Positions 18,543 through 27,253 of a stretch of 64,000 nt of DNA are shown here, piece after piece. The notes under the pieces were generated by a model. That model was not told where the DNA came from. It worked only from the letters and a program-made list of their open reading frames with translations, and did not search any database. The position numbers were made by a program, and so were the translations under genes. This DNA is from Natrinema mahii (GTDB taxonomy: Archaea; Halobacteriota; Halobacteria; Halobacteriales; Natrialbaceae). Position 1 is the stretch's first letter. Each line of letters begins with the position of its first letter. The stretch is taken from NCBI GenBank assembly GCA_000690595.2, contig JHUT02000001.1, forward strand, positions 806,001 through 870,000. Direction: 5' to 3'.

Positions 18543-19352
18543 ATGGACGACCTCGAGCGACTCGCGACCGCGGTCCGAAACGCGGACACCGCCGTCGCCT
18601 TCACCGGTGCGGGCATCTCCGCGCCGTCGGGCGTGCCGACGTTCCGGGGCGACGACGGCGTCTGGGAGCAGTTCGACCAGGGGCAGTTCGCGTACGGCCG
18701 GTTTCGGCGCGATCCCGAGGGGTTCTGGGCCGATCGAGTCGACCTCCAGCGGGCGATGTTCGACGGGGATTTCGAGCCGAACGCAGCCCACGAGGCGCTG
18801 GCCGCGATGGGACGGGACGGCCACCTCGAGGCGGTCCTGACCCAGAACACGGACGGACTCCACGGCGACGCCGCGGCGGCGGTCGGCGAGGAGGACGCCG
18901 CCGAAGCGGACGGCGACCCCGGCGCGACGGCCGCCGGCGAGCCGACGGTCCTCGAGTTACACGGCAACTCCCAGCGGGTCCGCTGTACGGACTGCGGGAA
19001 ACGCAGGGCCGGGGATCCCGTCTTCGAGCGGGCGGCCGGCGGCGAACTGCCGCCGACCTGCGACTGCGGCGGCGTGTTCAAACCCGACGTGGTCCTCTTC
19101 GGCGAGCAGTTGCCCGGTGCGGTCCTCCAGCGAGCGCGGTCGCTCGCGCGCGAGAGCGACGCCTTCCTCGCGATCGGCTCCTCGCTGGTCGTCGAACCCG
19201 CCGCGTCGCTGCCCCGGCTGGCGGCCTCGACCGGCGGGACGGTGGGGATCGTCAACCTCGAGTCGACCCCGTGTGACGACGTCGCCGCCGCGGTCGTCCG
19301 CGAGGACGTGACCGAGGCGCTCCCCCGCCTGCGGGACCTGGTCCGCGAGTAG
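18543..19352 (+). CDS. NAD-dependent protein deacylase, Sir2 family
   Basis: The 269-residue sirtuin carries the NAD-binding motif [15 protein letters not shown] (residues about 22-36), TQNTDGLH, the catalytic histidine in ELHGN, and a zinc site CTDCG...CDCGG. The phosphate contacts GSSLVVEP and the final helix are present. It removes acyl groups from protein lysines using NAD. A non-conserved acidic insertion of about 25 residues ([20 protein letters not shown]) sits between TQNTDGLH and ELHGN, near the substrate cleft. Divergent from aspS with an 86-bp gap. Confidence 0.93.
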   Translation: MDDLERLATAVRNADTAVAFTGAGISAPSGVPTFRGDDGVWEQFDQGQFAYGRFRRDPEGFWADRVDLQRAMFDGDFEPNAAHEALAAMGRDGHLEAVLTQNTDGLHGDAAAAVGEEDAAEADGDPGATAAGEPTVLELHGNSQRVRCTDCGKRRAGDPVFERAAGGELPPTCDCGGVFKPDVVLFGEQLPGAVLQRARSLARESDAFLAIGSSLVVEPAASLPRLAASTGGTVGIVNLESTPCDDVAAAVVREDVTEALPRLRDLVRE

Positions 19353-19371
19353 TCTCCTGACGGCGGCCCGG

Positions 19372-20022
19372 TCAGTCGACGACGTGCGCCTCGACCAGCC
19401 GCGCCTGCCCGCGTCGCAGCCGTTCGCTGACCGCCTGGTTCGAAATCTCGAGTTGGGCGGCGAGCTCGGCCAGTTTCGCCTCGCGGGGGACCTCGAAGAA
19501 GCCGCGTTCGTGGGCCAGCGCCAGCGCCTCCCGCTGGCGGTCCGTCAGCGTGGGATCGCCGACCCGCCGCGAGCGGGCACCGGCCTCGGCGAGTCGGTGG
19601 AGGTCCACGGAGACGCCCTCGTCGACGAGAAAGTCGTGGTACCGGCCGAACGATGCCCGGTCGGGAAACCGCATCTCGACGTTCCAGCGACCGTCCGCGC
19701 CCCGGCACTCGAGCAACTCGCCGCCGGCGGCGACCCACTGGCGGTACGCCCCGACGACGTCCGTCTCGCTTCGCTGCAGTCGGTAGCGGTGGTGGCCGTC
19801 GAGGCCGGCGATTCTGTCGACCCGCGCGACCGTCGGGTCGGCGGCCAGCGCCCGCTCGAGTCGGTCGCGATCCCGACAGCGGACCACGCAGAACGCGATC
19901 GGCCGGTCGGGATCGAGCGCGTACTGGCGCTCGAGGTTGACCTCGAGCGAGGGGAGGGCGTCGAAGGTCGGGCCGAGGACCAGCGACGGCGACGACGCCT
20001 CGAAGGCGACGTGGAGACTCAT
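19372..20022 (-). CDS. Bat-type helix-turn-helix regulator
   Basis: The 216-residue protein has an N-terminal GAF-like/BAT sensor-type domain. It ends with the HTH-10 domain: LTDRQREALALAHERGFFEV followed by AELAAQLEISNQAVSERLRR. This family includes the bacterio-opsin activator and many haloarchaeal paralogues that control single neighbours or stress genes. The target is unknown. The start at 20022 gives the usual MSLHVAFE opening. Convergent with the sirtuin gene, 19 bp apart. Confidence 0.9.
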   Translation of the reverse strand: MSLHVAFEASSPSLVLGPTFDALPSLEVNLERQYALDPDRPIAFCVVRCRDRDRLERALAADPTVARVDRIAGLDGHHRYRLQRSETDVVGAYRQWVAAGGELLECRGADGRWNVEMRFPDRASFGRYHDFLVDEGVSVDLHRLAEAGARSRRVGDPTLTDRQREALALAHERGFFEVPREAKLAELAAQLEISNQAVSERLRRGQARLVEAHVVD

Positions 20023-20096
20023 GCGGGGTCGTCCACCGCGAAGCGATAAAACAGTTGAGGCCACAGTCGGGTTCGCCGACCGGTCCGGTCGCGTCC

Positions 20097-20798
20097 TTAC
20101 GCGTCGTTGGCCGCCTCGACGGTCTCGCGGACCGCCTCGATCCCCTCGTCGTGTGCGAGGTCGCCGACGACGACGACGTCGGCGTACTGGGCCATCGAGT
20201 ACGCGGAGTCGTAGTCGTGGATGCCGCCCCCGTAGAACAGCGTCGACTCGTCGGTCGCTTCGCCGGCAGCCTGGACGACGCCCTCGTCGCCGAGGATGCC
20301 CGAGTACTCGACGTAGACGATCTCCTGGCCGAACATGTGTTCCGCGACGGTCGCGTAGGCGGCGACGTCGTCGGCCCCGAGGTCGCAGTTGGCCTCGGTC
20401 AGTTCCGCGACGTCGGCCTCGGGGTTCATGACGATGTAGGCCTCCGTCGTCGTCCGTTCCCAGTCGAGATCGCCCTCGAGACGGACCCACTCCTTGTGGG
20501 CCTCGGTGATCCAGAAGGGGGAGCCGGCGTTGAAGACGGTCGGAATGAGATAGCCGTCCAGCGCGTCGTCCTCGAGGACGACCTCGGGGTTGGAGGGCTC
20601 CTGATAGAGGGCGACGTCGTGTTCGGCACAGGCCTCGATGACGGCGCTCATGTTCTCTTCAGTGATACCCATGGTCCCACCGACCTCGATGGCGTCCGTG
20701 CCGGTCGCACAGAGGTCACCGTAGGTCACACCCTCGGGTAACTCCTTGTCGGGATCGAGTTTGAGAACGTGATTCCAGTCGTCCCAGGGGGTAGTCAT
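20097..20798 (-). CDS. Geranylgeranylglyceryl phosphate synthase
   Basis: The 233-residue TIM-barrel protein begins [20 protein letters not shown]. It carries [11 protein letters not shown] (phosphate-binding side), [42 protein letters not shown] and LFYGGGI. It makes the first ether bond of archaeal membrane lipids by joining geranylgeranyl diphosphate to sn-glycerol-1-phosphate. Length and motifs match the haloarchaeal group. ATG 20798 was chosen over upstream starts whose residues are shadow-like. Confidence 0.95.
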   Translation of the reverse strand: MTTPWDDWNHVLKLDPDKELPEGVTYGDLCATGTDAIEVGGTMGITEENMSAVIEACAEHDVALYQEPSNPEVVLEDDALDGYLIPTVFNAGSPFWITEAHKEWVRLEGDLDWERTTTEAYIVMNPEADVAELTEANCDLGADDVAAYATVAEHMFGQEIVYVEYSGILGDEGVVQAAGEATDESTLFYGGGIHDYDSAYSMAQYADVVVVGDLAHDEGIEAVRETVEAANDA

Positions 20799-21034
20799 AC
20801 CGCGTCGTTTCCCGACAACCAGCAAAAACGCTACGGAACGACCCCGTCGCGAGGGAAAGGGTCGCAAGCGTCGCCCGCTGGCCGGTCGGCTCGAGCCAAC
20901 GGTCGCGCTCGGGGACGACCGTCTCCGGCTCCTCGGGCGCGCTCGATCCCACCTCCGGCCGCGGGCGGGCCGACACCGGCGCGGCGATCCCCTCCTCGAG
21001 TGGCGATCAGCGCGCCGAGCGAGGGCGATCCAGC

Positions 21035-21208
21035 CTACAGCTGTTCGGCGCTGACGGCCCGCATCGAACTGTCGTTCTCGACTTCCCAGATCCGTAGCAC
21101 CAGGTGTGCCTTACAGTAGTATTCGGCGGTCTCGAGACCAGTCTCACCGTTCTCGAGGACGAGCTGGCACGTGACCCCGTTCGAACACTCTGGTGAATGT
21201 TCACACAT
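21035..21208 (-). CDS. Small cysteine-rich protein (57 residues)
   Basis: The reverse strand from ATG 21208 reads [20 protein letters not shown], then a short acidic middle, [16 protein letters not shown], and a TAG at 21035. Four cysteines and two histidines in C-x5-C-x5-C...C-x2-H order suggest a small zinc-binding fold, a class that is abundant in haloarchaea. AT-rich sequence upstream could be its promoter. I recognise no family; the acidic, tryptophan-containing composition differs from random frames here. Confidence 0.6.
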   Translation of the reverse strand: MCEHSPECSNGVTCQLVLENGETGLETAEYYCKAHLVLRIWEVENDSSMRAVSAEQL

Positions 21209-21343
21209 TTGAACTCGGTTCGTCTACTCGTCTCGGAGTCAAGGCTCTGTCGGTGAAAGCGTTCGGCTCGCCGGTCCCGACTGGACGCCCGATAGCGGTT
21301 ATATCGGCTGTATTCGGCGGTAGTACCCGGTACTGGGCGGTGA

Positions 21344-22537
21344 TTAAATGCCCTGTCCCATCAGGTGGCTTCGCAACACGTCGGCCTCCTTGTTACCCGC
21401 GCCCGTCGAGACGATCACGACCGTCTCGTCGCCGTCGAACGCACCGCGGTCGGCGAGTTCCCACGCGCCGCTGGCGGCCGCTGCCGCGCTCGGGGTCGGC
21501 TCGAGGCCGGTCGTCTGGGCCACTCGCACGGCGCTCTCGAGGATGTCGGGGTCGTCGGTCGCGACCGCGTCGCCGTCGGTCTCGCGCAGCGCCTCGAGGA
21601 CCCACGAGCCGGCCGGCGGGTCGGGAATCTCGAGTTCGCCACAGATCGTGTCGGGCCGGTCGACGGGGTCGTGGTCGTCGCGGCCGTCGGCGACGGCATC
21701 CGCGATCGGGGCACAGCCGGACGCCTGCGCCGCGTAGAGTGTGGGCGTCTCGTCGATCAGCCCCAGTTCCTCGAACTCGCGGGCGGCCTTGGCGAGGCCG
21801 ACGATCCCCGTCCCGATTCCCGTCGGGTAACAGATCGCGTCCGGCGCCGTCCACTCGAGGTCTTCGACGAGTTCGTAGAACAGCGTCTTGAGGCCCTCGT
21901 GGCGGTACGGCGTCTCGAAGGCCCGCAGCGAGTACCAGTCGTCGTGTTCGGCGAGCGCCTCCTCGAACGCGCCGACGGCGTCGCCGTAGCGGCCGCCGAC
22001 GACGTTCATGTCGCCGCCGTGGACGTTGACCATCGCCTTGTTCGTAAAGCCAGAGCGCGAGGGGAGGTAGGCGTGGGACTCGAGGCCGGCCCGGCCCGCG
22101 TAGGCCGCCGCGGCCTGGCCGCCGTTGCCCGTCGACGGGAGCGCGACGTCGTCGGCGTCGCTTCGGGTCGCGGCCGTGACCGCGACCGACGCGCCGCGGT
22201 CGCGGACCGAGCCCGTCGGGTTCCGGCCCTCGTCCTTGAGCAGGACCCGTCCGACGCCGAGTTCGTCTGCCAGGTCGGGGCAGTCGACCAGCGGCGTCGC
22301 GCCCTCCCGGGTCGTGACGGCCGTCTCGCGGGCGAACGGCAACAGCTCGGCGTAGCGCCACTGCGAGTCGGCCGGCCGACCCTCGAGCGTCTCGCGATCG
22401 AGCTCGATCGCGTCGTAGTCGTAGCTCGCGTCGAGCGGGCCATCACACTCCGGACACCGGTGAGCCTCGGCGGTGGCCTCGACGGCGGCCCCGCAGTCGG
22501 CGCACTCGAGCCCCGCGAAGGCGTCAGTCGTCTCCAT
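21344..22537 (-). CDS. Threonine synthase-like PLP-fold protein lacking the Schiff-base lysine
   Basis: The 397-residue protein has an N-terminal four-cysteine zinc ribbon (CADCG...CPECD) and then the fold-type II core. The substrate motif is KDEGRNPTGSVRDRGASV, where threonine synthases have GSFKDRG with the PLP lysine; arginine occupies that position here. The STGNGGQAAAAYA segment, the phosphate loop GIGTGIVG and a C-terminal VSTGAGNKEAD are kept. It is therefore related to ThrC but may not form the internal aldimine. It could be a non-catalytic paralogue or act on another substrate. ATG 22537 gives the zinc ribbon immediately. Confidence 0.85.
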   Translation of the reverse strand: METTDAFAGLECADCGAAVEATAEAHRCPECDGPLDASYDYDAIELDRETLEGRPADSQWRYAELLPFARETAVTTREGATPLVDCPDLADELGVGRVLLKDEGRNPTGSVRDRGASVAVTAATRSDADDVALPSTGNGGQAAAAYAGRAGLESHAYLPSRSGFTNKAMVNVHGGDMNVVGGRYGDAVGAFEEALAEHDDWYSLRAFETPYRHEGLKTLFYELVEDLEWTAPDAICYPTGIGTGIVGLAKAAREFEELGLIDETPTLYAAQASGCAPIADAVADGRDDHDPVDRPDTICGELEIPDPPAGSWVLEALRETDGDAVATDDPDILESAVRVAQTTGLEPTPSAAAAASGAWELADRGAFDGDETVVIVSTGAGNKEADVLRSHLMGQGI

Positions 22538-22672
22538 ACGCGATCCTTCGGGGCGGCGAACTAAGGGTTGTCCATCGGCGGCTCGCTCGCGGGTCGGGGC
22601 GAGCGGGTGTCGACGGGCGGACACCGACGGCTATCGGGTCGGTGTTCGAAAGGAGAGCGAGAGAGAAACCGA

Positions 22673-22849
22673 TCAGTTGTCGCCGGACTTCGACTGCCAC
22701 TCGTACCCGCGGCGCTTCGCGGACTTGCCGAAGCCACACGACGAGCATTCCTTCTTCTTGGTGTGGTAGGACTTCTCTCCGCAGCGACGACACTTGGTGT
22801 GGGTCGTCTTGTTCTTCTTTCCTTGGCTCGGGGTTCCTGCACCAGTCAT
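22673..22849 (-). CDS. rpl37e: 50S ribosomal protein L37e
   Basis: The 58-residue basic protein begins [20 protein letters not shown]. It carries the L37e zinc ribbon CRRCG...CSSCG, followed by [13 protein letters not shown]. It is a component of the archaeal/eukaryotic large ribosomal subunit. Its start codon overlaps the stop of the LSm gene (ATGA), the conserved archaeal LSm-L37e operon, so the two are translationally coupled. Confidence 0.97.
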   Translation of the reverse strand: MTGAGTPSQGKKNKTTHTKCRRCGEKSYHTKKKECSSCGFGKSAKRRGYEWQSKSGDN

Positions 22850-23070
22850 GGAGTAATCGAGACGACGTTGTCGCCGCGTATAATGGTTGTGTCTTCGGCC
22901 GGAGCCTCCTGATCGACGCCCTCGACGGGGATCGTCACGTCCTCGAGGACGAGGTTCATGTGCTGGTCGTACCCGGAGAGATCACCGACGTACTCGTCGC
23001 CGCTCTTGAGTCGTACCGTGACGCGTTCGCCGAGCGACGCCTCGAGGACGTCCAGCGGTCGTCCACTCAT
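22846..23070 (-). CDS. LSm (Sm-like archaeal) RNA-binding protein
   Basis: A 74-residue Sm fold protein. Sm1 is [23 protein letters not shown] and Sm2 ends [12 protein letters not shown], the latter carrying the RNA-contacting RG. It assembles into a ring that binds uridine-rich RNA and small RNAs in haloarchaea. It is the first gene of the operon with L37e, sharing 4 bp. The 397-bp upstream gap holds the promoter. Confidence 0.96.
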   Translation of the reverse strand: MSGRPLDVLEASLGERVTVRLKSGDEYVGDLSGYDQHMNLVLEDVTIPVEGVDQEAPAEDTTIIRGDNVVSITP

Positions 23071-23467
23071 ACGCAACACCGCAGGTGATGGACACTTAAT
23101 CGTACCGGTCCAGACTCCGTACACCCACCGTCGAAGGTGAGTCGTCCGCGATTCCCCGACGATCCGTCGCTGGCAGATCCACTCTCGATAGCCGTCCGGA
23201 GATAATCGGTACTTCGCGACAGCTCTCAGTCGAAGCGGGCGAGTATACGTCCGACTCGTCACGTGGTAGGTGCGCGCGGAATCTCTACGAACCGGCCAAC
23301 GTGCCGTACTCGCCTTCTCTACGACCACATCGGCACCCGGGTAGACGGAACGGAAGCAACGGGATTCGACGCGTTCGACGGAGGCTACGAAGCAACCGTA
23401 GCACAGAGCACGGAACGTCTGGGACACGGGAGAAAGCGAGTACGGGCGTCACGAGCGATCCGTGTAT
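23071..23467. other. Intergenic region upstream of the LSm operon
   Basis: The gap marks the change from GC-rich core to a lower-GC island. The first 30 bp include TTAATCGTACC, a possible LSm promoter element on the reverse strand. No protein gene, tRNA or long repeat is visible; small frames here have no coding character. Confidence 0.4.
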
Positions 23468-24316
23468 TCACTCTCCGATGACGGTCGCAGTTCGCCGGCA
23501 CTGCCGATATCGGCTCCGTACCCACTCGTCGACGGCTGCCTGGTCGGAGGTGGCTTCCAAGATCGCGTGAACGTGTTGGTTATCGTCGAAAACGACGCTC
23601 ACTGCAGTCTCGTCGAGTGTCCCGACACCGACGGACGGACTGCCTGCCTCATCGATTTCATGAACCGTCCCGTTCGTAATCACGGCCTCGGTAAGGGCTG
23701 ATCGGGTGGTCGCGAAATGGTTGAGGACCGCCTTCGGGAAGATCAGTTCGAACGAGGTCGAGTCGGTGATCTGATCGGCGACGATCTGAAGGTGTTTCGG
23801 TGAAAGATGCGGCGAGAACAGTTGTACCGATTCGCTGGCGGTGAGGAGTCGCTGCAACCGTTCCTGTGGTGCATAGGGATTATGCGGCGTAACAGCCGTA
23901 ATACAGCACTCGCTCAGACACGCCGCATCAGCCGGTGCCTCCGCGGGGAACTGAGAGAGAAACGTACCGAGCTGTCCAGCCGTCTGAGCGGCGGCCATCG
24001 CTCGTTGAAGCGCTTCGAGAAACAACTCCCCCGGCGGTGCGATCCGATAGATGTCCTCCGTCGGATTACTCCGAATGCACTGTTTTTCATGCAGGAGTTC
24101 GAGATTCCGTTGAAGCGTCGTCCGGTGTACGTCTAATATATCGACCAGTTCAGTCGCGGTACGAGGCGATTCGCTTAATCGATCGAGAATTCGCAGTCGA
24201 GTCGGCGATTGAGTGAACACTGCCAGATCAGAAAGCATGGTATCGAGGGACCGTTCGTCTATTTTCGAGTGATTGTTACCGGGTTGCTTGCCCATAACAC
24301 GACCGTTTGTTACCAT
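23468..24316 (-). CDS. Winged-helix transcriptional regulator with C-terminal sensor domain
   Basis: The 282-residue protein has an N-terminal winged helix at about 25-90 (SPTRLRILDRLSESPRTATE, then LDVHRTTLQRNLELLHE). A C-terminal alpha/beta domain follows, carrying VQLFSPHLSPKHLQIVADQI and ELIFPKAVLNHFA. This architecture matches haloarchaeal HTH proteins with a FilR1-like middle domain. ATG 24316 is supported by a TATA-like box (TTATATT) 28 nt upstream, giving a leaderless message; ATG 24295 is the alternative. It heads the low-GC island and may regulate the next two genes, which lie upstream of it in the same orientation. Confidence 0.78.
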   Translation of the reverse strand: MVTNGRVMGKQPGNNHSKIDERSLDTMLSDLAVFTQSPTRLRILDRLSESPRTATELVDILDVHRTTLQRNLELLHEKQCIRSNPTEDIYRIAPPGELFLEALQRAMAAAQTAGQLGTFLSQFPAEAPADAACLSECCITAVTPHNPYAPQERLQRLLTASESVQLFSPHLSPKHLQIVADQITDSTSFELIFPKAVLNHFATTRSALTEAVITNGTVHEIDEAGSPSVGVGTLDETAVSVVFDDNQHVHAILEATSDQAAVDEWVRSRYRQCRRTATVIGE

Positions 24317-24454
24317 ATACAACAATTATTGATGGTCAATATAATAGTAACTTGCGATGAAATAAGGTGTGCGGGCTATCGTTATGGGGACGGGCCCTCG
24401 TACCCATAGTCAATCCGTTTCTCACCGAATCGAAGGAAACGTGGGCGAAGACGG

Positions 24455-25276
24455 TTAGAAAAAGATCCAAATAACAGCGATACTAGTCAGTAACGCAACG
24501 GAGATACCACCTGATTTGGCCATCCGAGTCCTGAGAGCCCTTCGGAGTCCATCGAATCCTTGATCCGAGATGACAAGCGGAACCGCGTCGGTTCCGTATA
24601 ATACCGGTTTGCCCTGCTCGAGGCGAATCTTCCCGTGAACTGCGATCGTACTACCGTCACGGATCGGCTTCGCCTCGAGATAGTATTTGTCTAACTTACT
24701 CTGCTTGTTTTCAGGGATCCGTACGTCGATCAGATCCGAGATGCCGTCGAGGGTTCGCGAAGTCTTTCCAGTTGTAAGATGAAGGGACGACGACTCCCAG
24801 AGCGGAATTGCGATCTTAATATGACTGTGGAACCCGGAGACGGAGAGTTCCGACAGCCGAATGCCGTTGCCGGTATCGAGGAGCCACGTAGAATCGATGT
24901 CGATCGATCCATGATTACTCCTAACACCGAAGGTCCCGGATTCGATTCCGGATTGAAGGGTAACTCTGCCCTCCCGTACTGTTCTATTCTCGAAATCGAT
25001 TACGTTGTTCCGACTCGGAAAGGTCGCTCGCCAGAGATAGAACCCCACCGACGGACCGGTATTTTCGACGACTCTATCGCTCGCATAGGCGGACTCCTCG
25101 ACAGTGACGGGACCCTCGATCGCAGCCGGTTCGCCGTCGACGATCTCACGAGACGTATCGACATCGCTCCGGAAAACCGATCGAAACGTACTCATGCTAC
25201 TCACTGCTCGATTAGCGTAGTGTAGAAATAGGATTCCAATAGCGATGCTCAAGACGATCTTTATAACGTCGTCCAT
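24455..25276 (-). CDS. Membrane protein with GIDE-like domain
   Basis: The 273-residue protein has an N-terminal helix (IKIVLSIAIGILFLHYANRA) and a C-terminal helix (GISVALLTSIAVIWIFF). A soluble beta-rich region between them contains EPAAIEGPVTV and later YYLEAKPIRDGSTIAVHGKI. The two-helix layout and the central region resemble GIDE/mulan-type membrane domains found in archaea; this is a tentative match. A TATA-like TTAATTG lies 28 nt before ATG 25276. Codon use is less GC-biased than in the core genome. It sits between the regulator and a Tat-exported protein; a membrane immunity or processing role for that export product is only inference. Confidence 0.6.
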   Translation of the reverse strand: MDDVIKIVLSIAIGILFLHYANRAVSSMSTFRSVFRSDVDTSREIVDGEPAAIEGPVTVEESAYASDRVVENTGPSVGFYLWRATFPSRNNVIDFENRTVREGRVTLQSGIESGTFGVRSNHGSIDIDSTWLLDTGNGIRLSELSVSGFHSHIKIAIPLWESSSLHLTTGKTSRTLDGISDLIDVRIPENKQSKLDKYYLEAKPIRDGSTIAVHGKIRLEQGKPVLYGTDAVPLVISDQGFDGLRRALRTRMAKSGGISVALLTSIAVIWIFF

Positions 25277-25442
25277 CAATTGATATCCAGTATTCTCTCA
25301 ATTAATGTTTTGCGAACGGATTTTTATACACCGTCGAAGAGGCGGTCAAACGAGGGCGGAGATCGAAATAACACCCGGTACTGGTGTCCGAGTGCTGATG
25401 ATCGTTCTGACTTGGAGCGATGAGCAGAGACTATATCGAAAC

Positions 25443-26252
25443 TTACAGCGCTTCACTCAGGTCGAATCTGACCTTCTTACACGCCTCGCAGCTGATCACT
25501 TTGCAGGGGTCTGCACAGATGCTCACCGAACCGCCGATGCTAAAGTCCGAACCGCTGTACGAAGCGGTTCCGCACACGTCGACGTCTAAATCGAGTACGG
25601 AGTAGGAGGCCTTGATGTTACTGAGGCAGAACTGCTTTCCGCTGACACCGTAACCGACCGAGAAATTGGAAATAGCGATAGAGACACCGCCGATATAGAG
25701 ATCGAGCGAGAGTTCCGCTGAACCACCGACACCCGTCGTCGAAATCTTGACCCCAACGCCCACGCCGACGTTGAACGTGTAACCGGCTAGACTAACGGAG
25801 CCGATGTTTTCCTTGAGATAGAACGAGGGAACGCTCGCTGCCGTAGAGATCGTGTCGGTAGTTAGCGACGAACCCTGATAGTACGTGGCAGGGAATCCCG
25901 GAGGTGCTTCTCGATCGAGGTACTCATCGTAACTCTCGATCTCGTAGGGTTTGCCCGCCGGCGTTTCTGCATTCTTATGCTTCCCGACGTATATTTCGGC
26001 GTCGTCCATGACGTCGCCGGATGGACTGTCCGCAGTTGCTGGGCGAACGGACGACCCGTTGGTTGGAGTCGTGGTCGGACGGACTTCCATCTCGGCGAGT
26101 GCTCGTTTCACTTCTGCCTCCGTCAGTTCGTCCTGGTCCGATTCATCCTCGGACTCCGCCGCCGCCCCAGTCGACATTGCCATTACGGCACTGCCGAGGG
26201 TCCCAGTACTCATCAATACTTTCCGACGCTCGATGTCTGGTTCTTTCGACAT
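25443..26252 (-). CDS. Tat-exported protein with six-cysteine C-terminal domain
   Basis: The 269-residue precursor begins MSKEPDIERRKVLMSTGTLG, a twin-arginine signal with a hydrophobic stretch and AAA cleavage region near residue 33. An acidic, low-complexity propeptide-like part (about 34-135) follows. The C-terminal domain is rich in glycine, serine and beta-branched residues (SLAGYTFNVGVGVGVKI). It ends with six cysteines (FC, VC, IC, DPC, ISC, EAC), enough for three disulfides. The layout recalls secreted haloarchaeal peptides such as halocins, which mature from Tat preproteins, but no halocin family motif is seen. ATG 26252 has an AT-rich TATA-like region about 25 nt upstream. Confidence 0.65.
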   Translation of the reverse strand: MSKEPDIERRKVLMSTGTLGSAVMAMSTGAAAESEDESDQDELTEAEVKRALAEMEVRPTTTPTNGSSVRPATADSPSGDVMDDAEIYVGKHKNAETPAGKPYEIESYDEYLDREAPPGFPATYYQGSSLTTDTISTAASVPSFYLKENIGSVSLAGYTFNVGVGVGVKISTTGVGGSAELSLDLYIGGVSIAISNFSVGYGVSGKQFCLSNIKASYSVLDLDVDVCGTASYSGSDFSIGGSVSICADPCKVISCEACKKVRFDLSEAL

Positions 26253-26879
26253 CAAATGGAAGATATTTTACTATAATATCAAATTAGTTCATGCACATGT
26301 GCAGGTCCTGCACACACCTCGGAGTCATCGATTTCGTCCTCCCACCGTCAGTTTCGAACGCTTTCGAGTCGGTATCCCGGACACACCGGCACGAAAGACA
26401 GGATCGCCACCGGGTATCGAAGCCTGACTCCGGATCGTCGGTCCGGCGACGATAGTAGCCACTGAAAGTCATTGCACACCTGATCGTACGATAGCGACGC
26501 GATCAGTGTGTGAATCGTTTCAGTGGCTACTATAACTCCGGTACGAGGTGGAGGATACGTTTTATTTACACCGAATTTCAGGGCGATCGGATCGAGGGTC
26601 ACCCTCCGGATCGAAACGCGCGGTGCATCGTCGGTCTTCGAGTGCTGGTTTTGTCACGCAATGGGCAAAGAGGGACCGAGGGGGGAGTGACAGAATACAT
26701 ATAGTAGAACAGGACCAGTCTGTTCGCTACCCGAGGGTGACGGCCCCGTCCGAAAGCGGCGAAGTCACGTGATGACGGGATCAATAGCCGCTAAACCGCT
26801 GGATACGCACTCGTACTCGGTTCGCAGTCCCATGAACTTCGGCAAACAGTATAAGTAGCTACTCCACGAAACCCTCAGT
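26253..26879. other. Intergenic region holding a palindromic element
   Basis: The region contains the promoter of the Tat-exported protein gene (26256-26290), the 82-bp palindromic element at 26452-26533, and a probable promoter with TATA-like ACAGTATAAGTAG just before the gene at 26880. No open frame here looks coding. Confidence 0.5.
26452..26533. mobile_element. 82-bp palindromic MITE-like element
   Basis: The arms ATAGTAGCCACTGAAA (left) and the complement of TTTCAGTGGCTACTAT (right) match perfectly. The similarity continues inward (CATTGCACACCTGATCG against CGATCAGTGTGTGAATCG) to a small centre. The whole folds into one hairpin of about 34 bp with a few mismatches. The size and the precise ends suggest a miniature inverted-repeat element derived from an insertion sequence. 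No transposase is present and the target duplication cannot be defined with confidence. Confidence 0.65.
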
Positions 26880-27188
26880 ATGGGCGACACGAAGTTCACC
26901 CTCATCGAGTTGCATCTGGACGGCGACACCCAGTTCGGACCCGGTTCCATCGGGAGTGCGCTCCCGTTCGGTCCCAGTGAGAGCGAGTCCGAGGAGACGC
27001 CGGAGTACGGGACCGAGACCGATTTCGACGACAGCGAGGACGAGGAGTCGGGCGGTAGCAAGGCCATTGGGGCCGTCGTCGCGCTCGCTCTCCTCGTAGC
27101 CGTCGCCGCGGCCGCCAGAAAGTTCCGCGGCGACGACGAGGAGTCCGACCTCGAGGCCGAGGAAGAGCCCGACGTCATCGTCAACTGA
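26880..27188 (+). CDS. Small single-span haloarchaeal membrane protein
   Basis: The 102-residue protein opens with a beta-hairpin-like segment (MGDTKFTLIELHLDGDTQFG). An acidic linker follows, then one membrane helix (AIGAVVALALLVAVAAAARKF, about 62-82), and an acidic cytoplasmic tail. The compact layout recurs in haloarchaea without assigned function. A TATA-like box lies about 30 nt upstream. It precedes the DUF2342 gene in the same direction by 65 bp. Confidence 0.7.
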   Translation: MGDTKFTLIELHLDGDTQFGPGSIGSALPFGPSESESEETPEYGTETDFDDSEDEESGGSKAIGAVVALALLVAVAAAARKFRGDDEESDLEAEEEPDVIVN

Positions 27189-27253
27189 TCGCCGGCCGTC
27201 GAATCGGCGAGCCGAGCCGAACGCTTTTGCGCGTCCTTCCCCTATTCGGGACC

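Noticed and set aside
20868-21034. Possible short gene after GGGP synthase
   Set aside because: Frames are interrupted or arginine-rich; only the 57-residue frame at 21035-21208 looks coding.
24931-24960. tRNA T-arm-like GGATTCGATTCC
   Set aside because: It lies within the coding frame of the membrane protein and has no acceptor, D or anticodon arms around it.
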